From positions 2,914,001-2,978,000 of the forward strand of contig NZ_VLKF01000001.1 of NCBI RefSeq assembly GCF_007994135.1: a stretch of DNA of 64,000 bases. Reading direction: 5' to 3'. Below are positions 10,562 through 19,862 of this stretch, one piece after another. The position numbers and the translations under genes are program-made. Within the stretch, counting starts at the first letter, position 1. Every line of letters starts with the position of its first letter. The notes under the pieces were generated by a model that saw only the letters and a program-made list of their open reading frames with translations, did no database searches and was not told the DNA's origin. The DNA is from Modestobacter roseus (GTDB lineage Bacteria; Actinomycetota; Actinomycetes; Mycobacteriales; Geodermatophilaceae).

Positions 10562-11788
10562 CTACCGGGCGGGGTCACCCACGGGGACGGCGGAGTCGGC
10601 GGCGAGCGCGTGCAGCGCGGTGCGGCCCAGCAGCCGGACGCCGACGCCGATCGCCCGCTCGTCGACGTCGAACGTGCCGCGGTGCAGGTCGAGCGCGGGA
10701 CCGGAGCCGGCGGTGCCCAGCCGGGCCAGCGCGATCGGCAGCACCTCGGCGAACCACCCGAAGTCCTCCCCGCCCATGCTCTGCGGGGACTGCACCACGC
10801 CCTCTCCGCCGACGGTCTCGATCGCGGCTCCACGCAGCAGCGCGACGCTGCGCGGGTCGTTGACCACCGGCGGCACGCCCCGCACGTAGTCGATGGCGAC
10901 CTCGGCGCCGGAACCGTTCGCGACCTCGGTGACCAGCCGGCGGACCAGGTCCTCGGCCTGGCTCCACACCGAGCGGTCCAGCACCCGCAGGGTGCCGCGC
11001 AGCGTGCCGGTCTGCGGGATGGCGTTGGCCGCGACGCCGGCGCTGACCGCCCCCCAGACCAGGGACAGGCTGGACCGCGGGTCGACCAGGCGGGAGAGCA
11101 GACCAGGCACGTCGGTGACCACCTGGCCGAGCGCGTGCACCAGGTCGACGGTGAGCTGCGGCCGGGCGGTGTGCCCGCCGGGGCCGGTCAGGGTGACCTC
11201 GACCCGGTCGCAGGCGGCGGTGATCGCCCCGGTGCGCAGTCCCACCTGCCCGACCGGGAGCGAGGGGTCGCAGTGCAGCGCGAACGCGCGGCTGGCGCCG
11301 GCCAGCACGCCCTCGTCGACGACGGCCAGGCCGCCGCCGGGCAGTTGCTCCTCGGCCGGCTGGAAGACGCAGCGGACGGTGCCGGGCAGCCGCTCCTGGG
11401 CGGCGAGCGCCAGCGCGACGCCGAGCAGCACCGTGGTGTGCACGTCGTGCCCGCAGGCGTGGCACATCCCCTCGCGGGTGGAGCGGTAGGGCACGTCCTT
11501 CAGGTCGGCCAGCGGCAGCGCGTCGATGTCCGCGCGCAGCACGACGGTCGGGCCGTCGGGGTCGCCGGGCACGTCGCACACCAGGCCGGTGCCGCTGCGC
11601 AGCCGCCGCGGCCGCAGCCCGGCCGCGGACAGCCGCTGCTCGAGGTGGGCGGTGGTCTCGTGCTCGGCGAACCCGAGCTCGGGGTGGGCGTGCAGGTGGC
11701 GGCGGACGGCGACCAGCTCGGGCTGGTGCTCCCGGGTCCAGCGGTCCAGCCGGGCGCCGGCGTCGTCCTGGGGACGGGCCTCGCTCAC
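10562..11788 (-). CDS. M20-family amidohydrolase / metallopeptidase
   Basis: 408 residues. HPELGFAEHET near the N-terminus, the metal ligands in GMCHACGHDVHT, and FQPAEEQLPGG with GGEDFGWFAEVLP mark the AbgB/hippurate-hydrolase group, which cleaves N-acyl amino acids or similar amides. The natural substrate is unknown. The GTG at 11788 overlaps the ligase gene stop as GTGA. M. tuberculosis keeps M20 genes (amiA1, amiB1) at the same place beside the purine nucleoside phosphorylase gene, so the position is an old one. Confidence 0.85.
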   Translation of the reverse strand: MSEARPQDDAGARLDRWTREHQPELVAVRRHLHAHPELGFAEHETTAHLEQRLSAAGLRPRRLRSGTGLVCDVPGDPDGPTVVLRADIDALPLADLKDVPYRSTREGMCHACGHDVHTTVLLGVALALAAQERLPGTVRCVFQPAEEQLPGGGLAVVDEGVLAGASRAFALHCDPSLPVGQVGLRTGAITAACDRVEVTLTGPGGHTARPQLTVDLVHALGQVVTDVPGLLSRLVDPRSSLSLVWGAVSAGVAANAIPQTGTLRGTLRVLDRSVWSQAEDLVRRLVTEVANGSGAEVAIDYVRGVPPVVNDPRSVALLRGAAIETVGGEGVVQSPQSMGGEDFGWFAEVLPIALARLGTAGSGPALDLHRGTFDVDERAIGVGVRLLGRTALHALAADSAVPVGDPAR

Positions 11789-12948
11789 CGCGGCTCCCCG
11801 ACGCCGTCGTCCGGGGTGGGGAGGCCGTCGCGGAGCTCGGCGACCAGGCTGTCGACGACCGGGTGCAGGTCGCCGTCGTGCGCCGCCGCGACCGCCCGCT
11901 GCCGCTGGTAGGACCCGCCGACGGCCAGCACCCGGCGGACGTCGAGCAGCTCGGCCTCGCAGTCGAGCTTGCGGGCGGTGGGCAGCAGCTCCTCGACCAG
12001 CTCGGCCAGCGCCTCGCGGACCGGGGCCACGGTGCCCTGCTCGTCGACGACGATCTGCGCGTCCAGGCCGTAGCGCACCGCGCGCCACTTGTTCTCCCGG
12101 ACGATCCAGCCGGCCGGCGTGGGCAGGGTGTAGCCGCGGTCGAGCTGGGTGTCCAGCTGCTCGACCAGGCACTGGGCGAGGGCGGCGACCGCACCGATCT
12201 CGTCGAGGGTGGGCAGCCCGTCGCAGATGCGCAGCTCGACGGTGCCGAAGTCCGGGTGCGGCCGCACGTCCCACCACACCTCGCGGACGCTCTCGATCGC
12301 CCCGGCGGCGACCAGCGTGCCCATGTACTCCTCGAACCCGGCCCAGTCGGTGAGCTGGTAGGGCAGGCCGGCGGTCGGCATGCCCTCGAACACCTTGGTG
12401 CGCACCGAGGCGAGCCCGGTGTCGCAGCCGGACCAGAACGGGGAGGACGCCGACAGCGCCAGGAAGTGCGGCACGTACTGCAGCAGCGCGTTGACGATCG
12501 GCATCGCCTTGTCCGGCGAGCGGACGCCGACGTGCACGTGGACGCCGAAGATCTGCAGCCGCCGGGCGGGCCACTGCATCCGCTCGACCAGCTCGGCGTA
12601 CCGCTCCTTCGGCGAGATCTCCTGGGTGTCCCACCGCGTGTAGGGGTGGCTGCCGGCGCACATCAGGTCCAGCCCGCGCCGGTCGGCCGCCGCGACGACC
12701 TCGGCGAGCGTGCCCGCGAGGTCGGCCTTGGCCTCGGCGACGGTGGCGCAGATGCCGGTGATCACCTCGACCGTCGACTGCAGCAGCTCGTGCTTGGCCT
12801 TCGGGTGCTCCGCGAGCCCCTCGGGGGTGATCTCGGCCAGGATCTCGGTGGCGCCGGAGGTCAGCTCACCGGTCTCGCGGTCGACCAGCTGGAGTTCCCA
12901 CTCCACTCCCAGGGAGGCGCGCTCGGACGAGTGGAAGGGGATCTGCAC
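11785..12948 (-). CDS. YbdK-type carboxylate-amine ligase (GCS2 family)
   Basis: 387 residues. The N-terminal [12 protein letters not shown] with its metal-binding glutamates, [20 protein letters not shown] and the C-terminal [15 protein letters not shown] identify the GCS2 family. E. coli YbdK has weak glutamate-cysteine ligase activity, and the true substrate in actinobacteria is uncertain. The GTG start at 12948 lies six bases after a TAGACT hexamer, so the transcript is likely leaderless. It is co-transcribed with the M20 gene downstream. Confidence 0.85.
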   Translation of the reverse strand: MQIPFHSSERASLGVEWELQLVDRETGELTSGATEILAEITPEGLAEHPKAKHELLQSTVEVITGICATVAEAKADLAGTLAEVVAAADRRGLDLMCAGSHPYTRWDTQEISPKERYAELVERMQWPARRLQIFGVHVHVGVRSPDKAMPIVNALLQYVPHFLALSASSPFWSGCDTGLASVRTKVFEGMPTAGLPYQLTDWAGFEEYMGTLVAAGAIESVREVWWDVRPHPDFGTVELRICDGLPTLDEIGAVAALAQCLVEQLDTQLDRGYTLPTPAGWIVRENKWRAVRYGLDAQIVVDEQGTVAPVREALAELVEELLPTARKLDCEAELLDVRRVLAVGGSYQRQRAVAAAHDGDLHPVVDSLVAELRDGLPTPDDGVGEPR

Positions 12949-12954
12949 CCCGCG

Positions 12955-12960
12955 AGTCTA
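12955..12960 (-). promoter_or_regulatory. -10 box for leaderless GCS2-family gene
   Basis: TAGACT on the minus strand, six bases from the GTG at 12948. No -35 hexamer is obvious. The spacing puts transcription start at or next to the start codon. Confidence 0.6.
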
Positions 12961-13018
12961 GGAGCGGGCCGGGGACGGCGCCGGTCGTGCGAGCGGGTGC
13001 GGTGGCCGACCCGGTCCC

Positions 13019-13024
13019 TATGCT
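13019..13024 (+). promoter_or_regulatory. -10 box for leaderless purine nucleoside phosphorylase gene
   Basis: TATGCT followed after seven bases by GTG at 13032. The divergent -10 for the opposite gene lies only about 60 bases away, so this is a compact bidirectional promoter. Confidence 0.6.
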
Positions 13025-13031
13025 CGCGCAG

Positions 13032-13865
13032 GTGAGCGAGCCGACCACCGCACCCGTACCCGAAGCAGCTCCGACCGATCCCACCGCGCTGGCCGCCCGG
13101 GCCGCCGAGCAGCTGACCGCCGCCGTCGGCGGGGACCACGACGTCGCCGTCGTCATGGGGTCGGGCTGGGCCCCGGCCGCCGACGCGTTCGGCGAGACGC
13201 TGGCCAGCGTCGCCATCGGCGACCTGCCCGGCTTCGCCGCCCCGACCGTCACCGGCCACGGCGGCGAGATCCGCTCGGTCCGGGCGGGCGACCGCAAGGC
13301 CCTGCTCTTCCTCGGCCGCACCCACCTCTACGAGGGCCGCGGGGTCGAGCCCGTCGTGCACGGCATCCGCACCGCCGCCGCCGCCGGCGTGCGCACCGTC
13401 GTGCTGACCAACGCCGCCGGCGGCCTGCGCCCGGAGCACCGGGTCGGCCAGGCGGTGCTGATCAGCGACCACCTGAACCTGACCGCGCGCTCCCCGCTGG
13501 TCGGCGCGACGTTCGTCGACCTCACCGACCTGTACTCCGCCCGGCTGCGGGCGCTGGCGACGGAGATCGACTCCTCCCTGGCCGAGGGCGTCTACGCCGC
13601 GCTGCCCGGCCCGCACTTCGAGACCCCGGCCGAGATCCGGATGCTCACCACCCTCGGCGCCGACCTGGTCGGCATGTCGACGGCGCTGGAGGCGATCGCC
13701 GCCCGCGCGGCCGGGATGGAGGTGGTCGGCCTCTCGATGGTCACCAACGCCGCGGCCGGCATCACCGGGGAAGCGCTGGACCACCTGGAGGTGCTCGAGG
13801 CGGGCAAGGCCGCGGCCGGCCGGCTCGGCAGCTTCCTGGTCGAGCTGATCGGCCGCATGCCGTGA
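13032..13865 (+). CDS. Purine nucleoside phosphorylase
   Basis: 277 residues from the GTG at 13032. It splits purine (deoxy)nucleosides into base and (deoxy)ribose-1-phosphate. The phosphate-binding VMGSGW, GHGGE, the RTHLYEGRG segment, TNAAGGL, the base-site [10 protein letters not shown] and GMST are those of the trimeric class. The leaderless -10 decides this start over in-frame ATGs at 13020 and upstream. The stop overlaps the next gene as GTGA. Known neighbours in mycobacteria are an amidohydrolase and pmmB, as here apart from one inserted gene. Confidence 0.93.
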   Translation: MSEPTTAPVPEAAPTDPTALAARAAEQLTAAVGGDHDVAVVMGSGWAPAADAFGETLASVAIGDLPGFAAPTVTGHGGEIRSVRAGDRKALLFLGRTHLYEGRGVEPVVHGIRTAAAAGVRTVVLTNAAGGLRPEHRVGQAVLISDHLNLTARSPLVGATFVDLTDLYSARLRALATEIDSSLAEGVYAALPGPHFETPAEIRMLTTLGADLVGMSTALEAIAARAAGMEVVGLSMVTNAAAGITGEALDHLEVLEAGKAAAGRLGSFLVELIGRMP

Positions 13866-14725
13866 CCACTCCCGGGCCGGTCCTGGTGACCGGGGCCGCC
13901 GGCGGCATCGGCACCCTGCTGCGCGGCGGCCTGCCCGAGCACGGCTGGGCGCTGCGCTGCCTGGACGTCGTCCCGGTGCCCGAGCCGCGGCCCGGGGAGG
14001 AGCACCTGGTCGCCGACGCCGCGGACCTCGCGGCCGTCACCGCGGCGGCCGACGGCGCCGGCGCGGTCGTCCACCTGGCCGGGGTGCTGGGCGAGTCGAC
14101 GTGGGAGGCGATCGAGCGCTCGCACATCGAGACCACCCACGCCGTGCTCGAGGCCGCGCGGCGGGCCGGGGTCGGCCGGGTCGTGCTGGCCAGCAGCAAC
14201 CACGCCAGCGGCTTCACCCCCCGGCCGGCCGACGGGCTGCTCACCGAGGCCGCCGCGCCCCCGCGGCCGGACACGTTCTACGGCGTCGCCAAGGTGACCA
14301 TGGAAGCGCTCGGGTCGCTCTACGCCGACCGGTACGGGATCGACGTGGTCTGCCTGCGCATCGGCAGCGCCTTCCCCCGGCCGACGACGCTCCGCCAGCT
14401 GTCCACCTGGCTCTCCCCGGGTGACACGGTGCGGCTGTTCGACGCGGCCCTGCGCGCGCCGTCCCCGGGCTTCCGCGTGGTGTGGGGCGTGTCGGCCAAC
14501 ACCCGCGGCTGGTGGGACCTGACCGCCGCCCGCGCGCTGGGGTACGAGCCCCAGGACGACGCCGAGGCGCACGCGCCGGCGCTGGTGGAGGTGCACGGCG
14601 AGCCCGACCCCCGCGACCCGGTGCACGGCCGGGTGGGCGGCGAGTACACCCTGCCGGACCTCGACGCCGACGTGGTCGCGGCGCAGACGGCGCCGGTCCA
14701 GCCGAGCAGCGGAGGCGCCCGGTGA
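13862..14725 (+). CDS. udh: Uronate dehydrogenase-like SDR
   Basis: 287 residues. The Rossmann motif [11 protein letters not shown] opens the protein and the catalytic [13 protein letters not shown] (Tyr-x3-Lys) is in the expected place. Uronate dehydrogenases (hexuronate to aldarolactone, NAD-dependent) share the segments [28 protein letters not shown] and [14 protein letters not shown] seen here. It is coupled by GTGA overlaps to both the phosphorylase upstream and the phosphohexomutase downstream, although uronate oxidation has no evident link to nucleoside salvage. Another NAD-dependent sugar epimerase/dehydratase activity is possible. Confidence 0.75.
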   Translation: MTTPGPVLVTGAAGGIGTLLRGGLPEHGWALRCLDVVPVPEPRPGEEHLVADAADLAAVTAAADGAGAVVHLAGVLGESTWEAIERSHIETTHAVLEAARRAGVGRVVLASSNHASGFTPRPADGLLTEAAAPPRPDTFYGVAKVTMEALGSLYADRYGIDVVCLRIGSAFPRPTTLRQLSTWLSPGDTVRLFDAALRAPSPGFRVVWGVSANTRGWWDLTAARALGYEPQDDAEAHAPALVEVHGEPDPRDPVHGRVGGEYTLPDLDADVVAAQTAPVQPSSGGAR

Positions 14726-16374
14726 CCCCCTCCCCCAACCTGCTGAGCACCGCCCGCGCCTGGGCTGACGACGACCCGCACGACGGCGACCGGGCCGAGG
14801 TGGAGGCGCTGATCGAGGCGGCTCCCACCGACGACGCCGCCACCGCCGAGCTCGCCCGCCGGTTCGCCGGTCCGCTGACCTTTGGCACGGCCGGGCTGCG
14901 CGGCCCGCTGCGCGCGGGGCCGGCCGGGATGAACGCCGCGGTGGTCACCCGCGCCGCCGCCGGGCTGGGCGCGTGGTTGCGCGCGGGCGGTCACGACGGG
15001 GGCGGGGTGGTCATCGGCTACGACGCCCGGCACCGCTCCGACGAGTTCGCCCGGCTGTCCGCCGAGGTGCTGGCCGGGGCGGGGTTCGCCGTCCAGGTGC
15101 TGCCGCGGCCGCTGCCCACGCCGGTGCTCTCCTTCGCCGTCCGGCACCTGGGCGCGGTCGCCGGGATCATGGTGACCGCGAGCCACAACCCGCCCCAGGA
15201 CAACGGCTACAAGGTCTACCTGGGTGACGGCGCGCAGCTGGTGCCCCCGGCCGACCGGGAGATCGAGGCGGCCATCGCCGCCGTCGGGTCGCTCCGGTCG
15301 CTGCCGCGCAGCGACGAGTGGGTGACCTGCGGGGACGACGTCGAGGCCGACTACGTGGCGGCCGTCGTCGACGCGCTCGAGCCCGGCCGGGTGGCGCTGG
15401 CCGACCGGCAGCGGCTCACCGTCGCCTACACCGCGATGCACGGGGTCGGCTCGGCCACCACCCGCCGGGTCTTCGAGGCGGCCGGCTTCGGCCCGCTGCA
15501 CACCGTGCCGCAGCAGGACCGGCCCGACCCGGCGTTCCCGACCGTGGCCTTCCCCAACCCGGAGGAGCCGGGGGCGGTCGACCTGCTGGTGGCCAGCGCC
15601 GAGCAGGCCGGTGCCGACGTCGCGATCGCCGAGGACCCGGACGCCGACCGCTGCTCGGTGGTGGTGGGCGGGCGCCAGCTGACCGGCGACGAGGTCGGCG
15701 TGCTGCTGGGCGACTGGCTGCTGCGCCGCGGGGTGCGCGGCACGTACGCCTGCTCGCTGGTGAGCGGGTCGCTGCTGGGGGCGTTGGCCCGCGCCCACGG
15801 GGTGCCGTTCGAGCAGACCCCCACCGGCTTCAAGTGGATCATCCGGGCCGGGTCGGCCGGGGCGCCGCTGGTCTTCGGCTACGAGGAGGCGCTGGGCTAC
15901 GCGGTCTCGCCCGGCGTCGCGCACGACAAGGACGGCATCTCCGCCGCGCTGGCGGTGGCGCTGCTCGCCGCCGAGCTGCGCGCCGACGGCCGCACGTTGA
16001 CCGACCGGCTCGACGAGCTGGCGGTGGAGCACGGGCTGTTCGCCACCGGGCCGCTGTCGGTGCGGGTCGAGGACCTGTCGGTCATCTCCGGCGCGATGGC
16101 CCGGCTGCGGGCCCGGCCGCCCGCGCAGCTGCTCGGCCGGGACGTCGAGGCCGTCGACCTGGCGGACGCCGATCCGCCGGTCGACGCCGTGCGCCTGACC
16201 GGGGACGGCGTCCGGGTGGTCGTGCGGCCCAGCGGCACCGAACCGAAGCTCAAGGCCTACCTGGAGACCGTGGTGCCGGTGGCCGACGCCGCCGGGCTGC
16301 CCGTGGCCCGCGAGCGCGGCGCGGCGGAGCTGGACCGGCTGCGCACGGAGATGTCCGCGGCCCTCGGTCTGTGA
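14722..16374 (+). CDS. Phosphoglucomutase/phosphomannomutase family phospho-sugar mutase
   Basis: 550 residues. The phosphoserine loop TASHNPPQDNGYKVY, the metal site DPDADRC, the sugar-binding GYEEALGY and the phosphate-binding RPSGTEPKLKAYLE appear in the normal domain order. Size and position match mycobacterial pmmB. In a salvage context it may interconvert (deoxy)ribose-1- and 5-phosphate, as members of this superfamily can, which would link deoA and the purine nucleoside phosphorylase to deoC; that is inference. The GTG at 14722 has GGAGG seven bases upstream and shares GTGA with udh. Confidence 0.88.
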   Translation: MTPSPNLLSTARAWADDDPHDGDRAEVEALIEAAPTDDAATAELARRFAGPLTFGTAGLRGPLRAGPAGMNAAVVTRAAAGLGAWLRAGGHDGGGVVIGYDARHRSDEFARLSAEVLAGAGFAVQVLPRPLPTPVLSFAVRHLGAVAGIMVTASHNPPQDNGYKVYLGDGAQLVPPADREIEAAIAAVGSLRSLPRSDEWVTCGDDVEADYVAAVVDALEPGRVALADRQRLTVAYTAMHGVGSATTRRVFEAAGFGPLHTVPQQDRPDPAFPTVAFPNPEEPGAVDLLVASAEQAGADVAIAEDPDADRCSVVVGGRQLTGDEVGVLLGDWLLRRGVRGTYACSLVSGSLLGALARAHGVPFEQTPTGFKWIIRAGSAGAPLVFGYEEALGYAVSPGVAHDKDGISAALAVALLAAELRADGRTLTDRLDELAVEHGLFATGPLSVRVEDLSVISGAMARLRARPPAQLLGRDVEAVDLADADPPVDAVRLTGDGVRVVVRPSGTEPKLKAYLETVVPVADAAGLPVARERGAAELDRLRTEMSAALGL

Positions 16375-16376
16375 CG

Positions 16377-16409
16377 CCGCCGGTGTCCCGGTCTGCGGGG
16401 CACCGGCGG
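16377..16409. terminator. Hairpin between convergent genes
   Basis: CCGCCGGTG at 16377-16385 pairs with CACCGGCGG at 16401-16409, and the stem continues inward through TCCCG/CGGGG to leave a five-base GTCTG loop. It sits just after the mutase stop and just before the DUF805 stop. Confidence 0.65.
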
Positions 16410-16414
16410 ACCGG

Positions 16415-16843
16415 TCAGTTGTAGGTCTGCGGGTAGTCCGGCTCGGGCACCCGCTCGCCGGCCGGGGGCGGGCCGTAGCCGTTGGTGCGCTCCTCCCCGG
16501 GCAGGAAGCCGAGCTGGACGAGCAGGATCAGGCCGCCCACCAGCGGGATGAGCCCCATCAGCAGCCACCAGGCCGAGTGCCCCCGGTCGTGCAGCCGGGT
16601 GACGTTCGAGGAGAACGACGGCACCAGGGTGAGCAGCGCGACGATCGGGGACAGCACGCCGAACGTCGCCTGCACGCTGAAGCTGGTCGTGGTGGTCGTG
16701 GTGTCGGTGACCTGGCTGAAGCCGAGGGCCAGGTCGGCCGCGACGGCCAGCGCGTTCACGAGCAGGATCGGCAGCACGTAGTGGAGCCAGAAGGTGCGGC
16801 GGCTGATCCGGCCGCGGGACACGTACCACTGGGCGATGCTCAC
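16415..16843 (-). CDS. DUF805 membrane protein (copy A)
   Basis: 142 residues. The family motif TRLHDRGHSAWWLL and the pattern LIPLVGGLILLVQLGFLPG...NGYGPPP are clear, with three hydrophobic segments. Function unknown. The GTG at 16843 starts at the conserved SIAQWYVSRGRISRRTFWLHYV and has GAGG upstream; a longer in-frame start at 16906 adds nothing conserved. It is the last gene of the run that begins at upp, and a second DUF805 protein lies two genes upstream. Confidence 0.8.
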   Translation of the reverse strand: MSIAQWYVSRGRISRRTFWLHYVLPILLVNALAVAADLALGFSQVTDTTTTTTSFSVQATFGVLSPIVALLTLVPSFSSNVTRLHDRGHSAWWLLMGLIPLVGGLILLVQLGFLPGEERTNGYGPPPAGERVPEPDYPQTYN

Positions 16844-17107
16844 GCAGACCTCATCCGTTGCGAAGTGACGCCGTCCGGAAGGCCGGCGGCCCATCGTCGC
16901 CGTCACCCACCGCGGGGTCTGTCCCCCGACCGGGTGACTCCGACCGGGGCACCCCGGCCAGCCGGGCGGCGGGCCGAGGCGGTCGGGCCGGGGCGGTCGG
17001 GCCGGGGCGGCCGCGGTGGTCGTGGTCGCCCTGGTCGCGGCGGCGGTGCTGCGGGTGCGGGCCCGCTGGGCGCGGCGCGCCCTCTCCTGACGGCAGCGAC
17101 CGGCGGG

Positions 17108-17821
17108 TCAGCCGGAGGTCGGCAGCGCCCGGCGCCCGGCGACGGCCACCGCGACCAGGACCACGGCGGCGAGCCCCGGCCCGACGGCCAGGTGGACCCG
17201 CAGCAGCAGCGCGCCCACGGCGGCGCCGGCCACCAGCACGAGGATGGCGCCGGCCCGCCGTCGCCACTGCGCACCGGAGGCCCCGGCCAGCCGCGAGTCG
17301 GCGGCGAGCCCGGTCAGCGTGGAGGTCACCACCACCGTGGTCAGGTCGGCGACGGCGATGCGGCGGGCGGTGGCGGCCTGCACGCCCATGGCGACGGCCA
17401 TGACGGTGGTCACGGCCACGAGCCAGGGCGGCCCGCCGCCGGCGTCGTCCGGTCCGACGACCTGTGCGCCGGCCAGTGCGAGCACCACGGTGACCGCGGC
17501 GAAGACCGCCCCGGCGACGACCAGCAGCAGCCCGGCCCGCCCGGACCAGCCGGCCTGCCGGCTGCGGAGGGCCCGGCCGGCGAGGACGGCCCCCACCACG
17601 AAGCCGAGCAGCGCGACGGCCGGCCCGAGCACGGGCAGCTCCCCGCCCCCGGCCAGCGCCATGCCGAGGATGGCCACGTTGCCGGTCATGTTGCCCACGA
17701 ACACCCGGTCCAGCCCCAGGTAGCCGACCGCGTCGACGACCCCGGTCGCGAAGGTGCACCCCAGCAGCAGCGCAACGGTCCAGCGCACTCGCGTGCCCTC
17801 GTGAGCCACGTCGTCCCTCAC
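17108..17821 (-). CDS. DUF1275 (YoaK-family) membrane protein
   Basis: 237 residues with about six hydrophobic helices. The opening GCTFATGVVDAVGYLGLDRVFVGNMTGNVAILGMAL is the DUF1275 signature. Function unknown; transport has been suggested for the family. The GTG at 17821 has GGGAG upstream. It lies between the two DUF805 genes in the same orientation, 34 bases after copy B. The 264 bases between it and copy A hold a short 14-base direct repeat (16978-17005) and no supportable gene. Confidence 0.8.
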   Translation of the reverse strand: MRDDVAHEGTRVRWTVALLLGCTFATGVVDAVGYLGLDRVFVGNMTGNVAILGMALAGGGELPVLGPAVALLGFVVGAVLAGRALRSRQAGWSGRAGLLLVVAGAVFAAVTVVLALAGAQVVGPDDAGGGPPWLVAVTTVMAVAMGVQAATARRIAVADLTTVVVTSTLTGLAADSRLAGASGAQWRRRAGAILVLVAGAAVGALLLRVHLAVGPGLAAVVLVAVAVAGRRALPTSG

Positions 17822-17855
17822 GCGCGCTCCCGCCCGCCGGCGCCCTGGCCCCCGG

Positions 17856-18272
17856 TCACGCCCGCCGCGGCGGCGGGCCGTACCGGTTGGGGCGCGGATC
17901 GGTGCCGAGGAAGCCGAGGGTCACCAGGAGGACCAGCCAGCCGATGCCCGGCAGCAGCGCCCACAGCAGCCACCAGGCGGAGTGGTCGCGGTCGTGCAGC
18001 CGGGTCACCATCGCCGTGACGTTCGGCACCAGGAGAACGAGCGCACTGACAGCGGTGACCGGGCCGCCCTCTGCCGGGAAGAACCACAACCAGTCGACGG
18101 GATCGAGCTGGTTGGGGCGGGACTCGAACCGCGGGTAGCTTTCCGGGAACCAGGTCGCGTCGATCGACGTGGCCATCAGCCCGACGAGCGCGATCGGCAG
18201 CACGTACCGCAGCCACCAGTCCCGGCGCCGGATCCGCCCGGTCGGCAGGTACCAGGCCGCCAGCCCGCTCAC
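17856..18272 (-). CDS. DUF805 membrane protein (copy B)
   Basis: 138 residues. It has the same TRLHDRDHSAWWLLWALLP core and NRYGPPP tail as copy A, and a matching N-terminus (AAWYLPTGRIRRRDWWLRYVLPIALV). The central loop differs, with a tryptophan- and proline-rich insert around residues 45-70. The GTG at 18272 overlaps the oxidoreductase stop as GTGA. Function unknown. Confidence 0.8.
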   Translation of the reverse strand: MSGLAAWYLPTGRIRRRDWWLRYVLPIALVGLMATSIDATWFPESYPRFESRPNQLDPVDWLWFFPAEGGPVTAVSALVLLVPNVTAMVTRLHDRDHSAWWLLWALLPGIGWLVLLVTLGFLGTDPRPNRYGPPPRRA

Positions 18273-19156
18273 GGCGCGACGATCTCCCGGCAGCCGCTCG
18301 CCAGGGCCCGCTGCGCCGCGGCGAGCACCCGGACGACGTCCCGCCCGAAGGCGACGTCGCAGGGGTGGGCACCACCGGTGAGCGCGGCGGCCTGGAGCTC
18401 GTCGACGGCGACCCGGTGCGCGGCGACCGCGATGTCGGGCTCCGGCAGCAGCACCAGCCGGCCGGCGTCGCCGTGCACCCACGCGTCGATGCCCGCGGAC
18501 AACCCGGCGGCCGTGTGCGACAGCGTCACGGTGCTGGCCCGGCCCTCGTCGTGGCCGAGGACCAGGTGCACGGTGTCGCCCTGCCCGGCCCCGGCCTGCA
18601 CCGTGCGCACCGGCCCGAGGGTGGGCACCAGCAGCGCCAGCGCGTGCGGACCGACGTCCCACAGCGCACCGTGCTGCCGGCGCCAGGCGGAGTCGAAGGG
18701 GCTGCCGGCCAGGGAGCCCAGCCAGGTCACCGCGCCACCGGCCAAGGTGGTGCGGGCGGCCTCCTGCAGCCAGGTGGAGGTCGCCGTCCGGAAGCGGCTG
18801 GTGAAGAAGACGACCGAGGCGACACCGGCGGTCTCGACGGCGGCGACCACGCGGTCGGCGGCATCGACCGACAGCCCGACCGGCTTCTCCAGCAGCAGGT
18901 GCTTGCCGGCGGCAGCCGCGCGCTCGGCCAGCGGGACCTGCGCGTCCGGGGGGACGGCGATGCTCACCGCGTCGACGTCGGCCAGCAGCGCGTCGAGGTC
19001 GTCGGTGCCGGCCACGTCGAACTCGGCGCCGGCGGCCTTCGCCTTGGCCAGGTCGCGACCCCAGACACCGGCCAGCTCGGCGTCCGGGTGCTCCGCCAGG
19101 GAGGCGGCGTGCACGGTGCGTGCCCAGTGACCGGTGCCGAGCACCCCGAACCGCAC
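18269..19156 (-). CDS. Gfo/Idh/MocA-family NAD(P)-dependent oxidoreductase
   Basis: 295 residues. The N-terminal Rossmann motif is GVLGTGHWARTVH and the family lysine motif is LLLEKPVGLSVDAADRV. The C-terminal alpha/beta domain has the expected HGALWDVGPHAL region. These enzymes act on sugars or cyclitols; the substrate is unknown. The GTG at 19156 begins only two bases after the upp stop, so it is co-transcribed with upp. Confidence 0.82.
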   Translation of the reverse strand: MRFGVLGTGHWARTVHAASLAEHPDAELAGVWGRDLAKAKAAGAEFDVAGTDDLDALLADVDAVSIAVPPDAQVPLAERAAAAGKHLLLEKPVGLSVDAADRVVAAVETAGVASVVFFTSRFRTATSTWLQEAARTTLAGGAVTWLGSLAGSPFDSAWRRQHGALWDVGPHALALLVPTLGPVRTVQAGAGQGDTVHLVLGHDEGRASTVTLSHTAAGLSAGIDAWVHGDAGRLVLLPEPDIAVAAHRVAVDELQAAALTGGAHPCDVAFGRDVVRVLAAAQRALASGCREIVAP

Positions 19157-19158
19157 GG

Positions 19159-19782
19159 TCAGACCGCGCCGAACTGGCGGTCGCCGGCGTCGCCGAGGCC
19201 CGGGACGATGTAGGCGTTCTCGTTGAGCCGCTCGTCGACGCTGGCGGTGAAGACGCGCAGCGGCAGCCCGCTCTCCTCCAGCCGCTGGAGCCCTTCGGGG
19301 GCGGCCAGCGCGCAGAGCACGGTGATGTCGGTGCAGCCGCGGTCGGTGAGGAGCGTGCAGCAGTGCACCAGCGAGCCGCCGGTGGCCAGCATCGGGTCCA
19401 GGACGAAGACCTGGCGGCCGACGAGCGACTCGGGCAGCGAGGCCATGTAGGCCTCCGGCTGGAAGGTGACCTCGTTGCGGGCCAGCCCGACGAAGCCCAT
19501 CTGGGACTCCGGCAGCATGCCGTGCGCGGTGTCGGCCATGCCGAGGCCGGCGCGCAGCACCGGCACGATCAGCGGCGGCGCGGCCAGCCGGTACCCGGTG
19601 GTGTCGGTGACCGGGGTGGTGATCGGCTCCTCGGCGACGGAGAGGTCGCGGCTGGCCTCGTAGACCAGCATCTGGGTCAGCTCCCGCAGCGCGGCCCGGA
19701 AGGCGGCGTTGTCGGTGCGCTCGTCACGCATCCGGGACAGGCGGGCGCGGGCGATCGGGTGGTCGACGACGGTGAGCTGCAC
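19159..19782 (-). CDS. upp: Uracil phosphoribosyltransferase
   Basis: 207 residues. It converts uracil and PRPP to UMP. The PRPP-binding segment [17 protein letters not shown] and the uracil-binding C-terminus [17 protein letters not shown] are diagnostic. The GTG at 19782 is seven bases after a TACGGT hexamer, giving a leaderless start. It leads a likely five-gene operon (upp, MocA-type, DUF805, DUF1275, DUF805). Confidence 0.95.
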   Translation of the reverse strand: MQLTVVDHPIARARLSRMRDERTDNAAFRAALRELTQMLVYEASRDLSVAEEPITTPVTDTTGYRLAAPPLIVPVLRAGLGMADTAHGMLPESQMGFVGLARNEVTFQPEAYMASLPESLVGRQVFVLDPMLATGGSLVHCCTLLTDRGCTDITVLCALAAPEGLQRLEESGLPLRVFTASVDERLNENAYIVPGLGDAGDRQFGAV

Positions 19783-19789
19783 GGCGCAC

Positions 19790-19795
19790 ACCGTA
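19790..19795 (-). promoter_or_regulatory. -10 box for leaderless upp
   Basis: TACGGT on the minus strand, seven bases before the GTG start at 19782. Confidence 0.55.
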
Positions 19796-19850
19796 TCGGC
19801 CCATCGCACCCGGTCAGGCGTGGAGCCGGACCGGGTGGCGCACGCCGGCG

Positions 19851-19856
19851 CAGGAT
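19851..19856 (+). promoter_or_regulatory. -10 box for leaderless GNAT gene
   Basis: CAGGAT, then GGGCGG, then the ATG at 19863. The same twelve bases precede the start of the two-repeat protein gene at 29723. Confidence 0.55.
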
Positions 19857-19862
19857 GGGCGG

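Noticed and set aside
16978-17005. Short tandem repeat GGCGGTCGGGCCGG (two copies) considered as part of a repeat array or CRISPR
   Set aside because: Only two copies without spacers. No repeat-spacer structure or cas gene exists anywhere in the window.
16938-17090. Plus-strand open stretch ending AAVVVVALVAAAVLRVRARWARRALS, resembling a membrane helix
   Set aside because: No ATG, and only internal GTG codons without a ribosome site. It is GC-biased sequence between the DUF1275 and DUF805 genes and could at most be a remnant.
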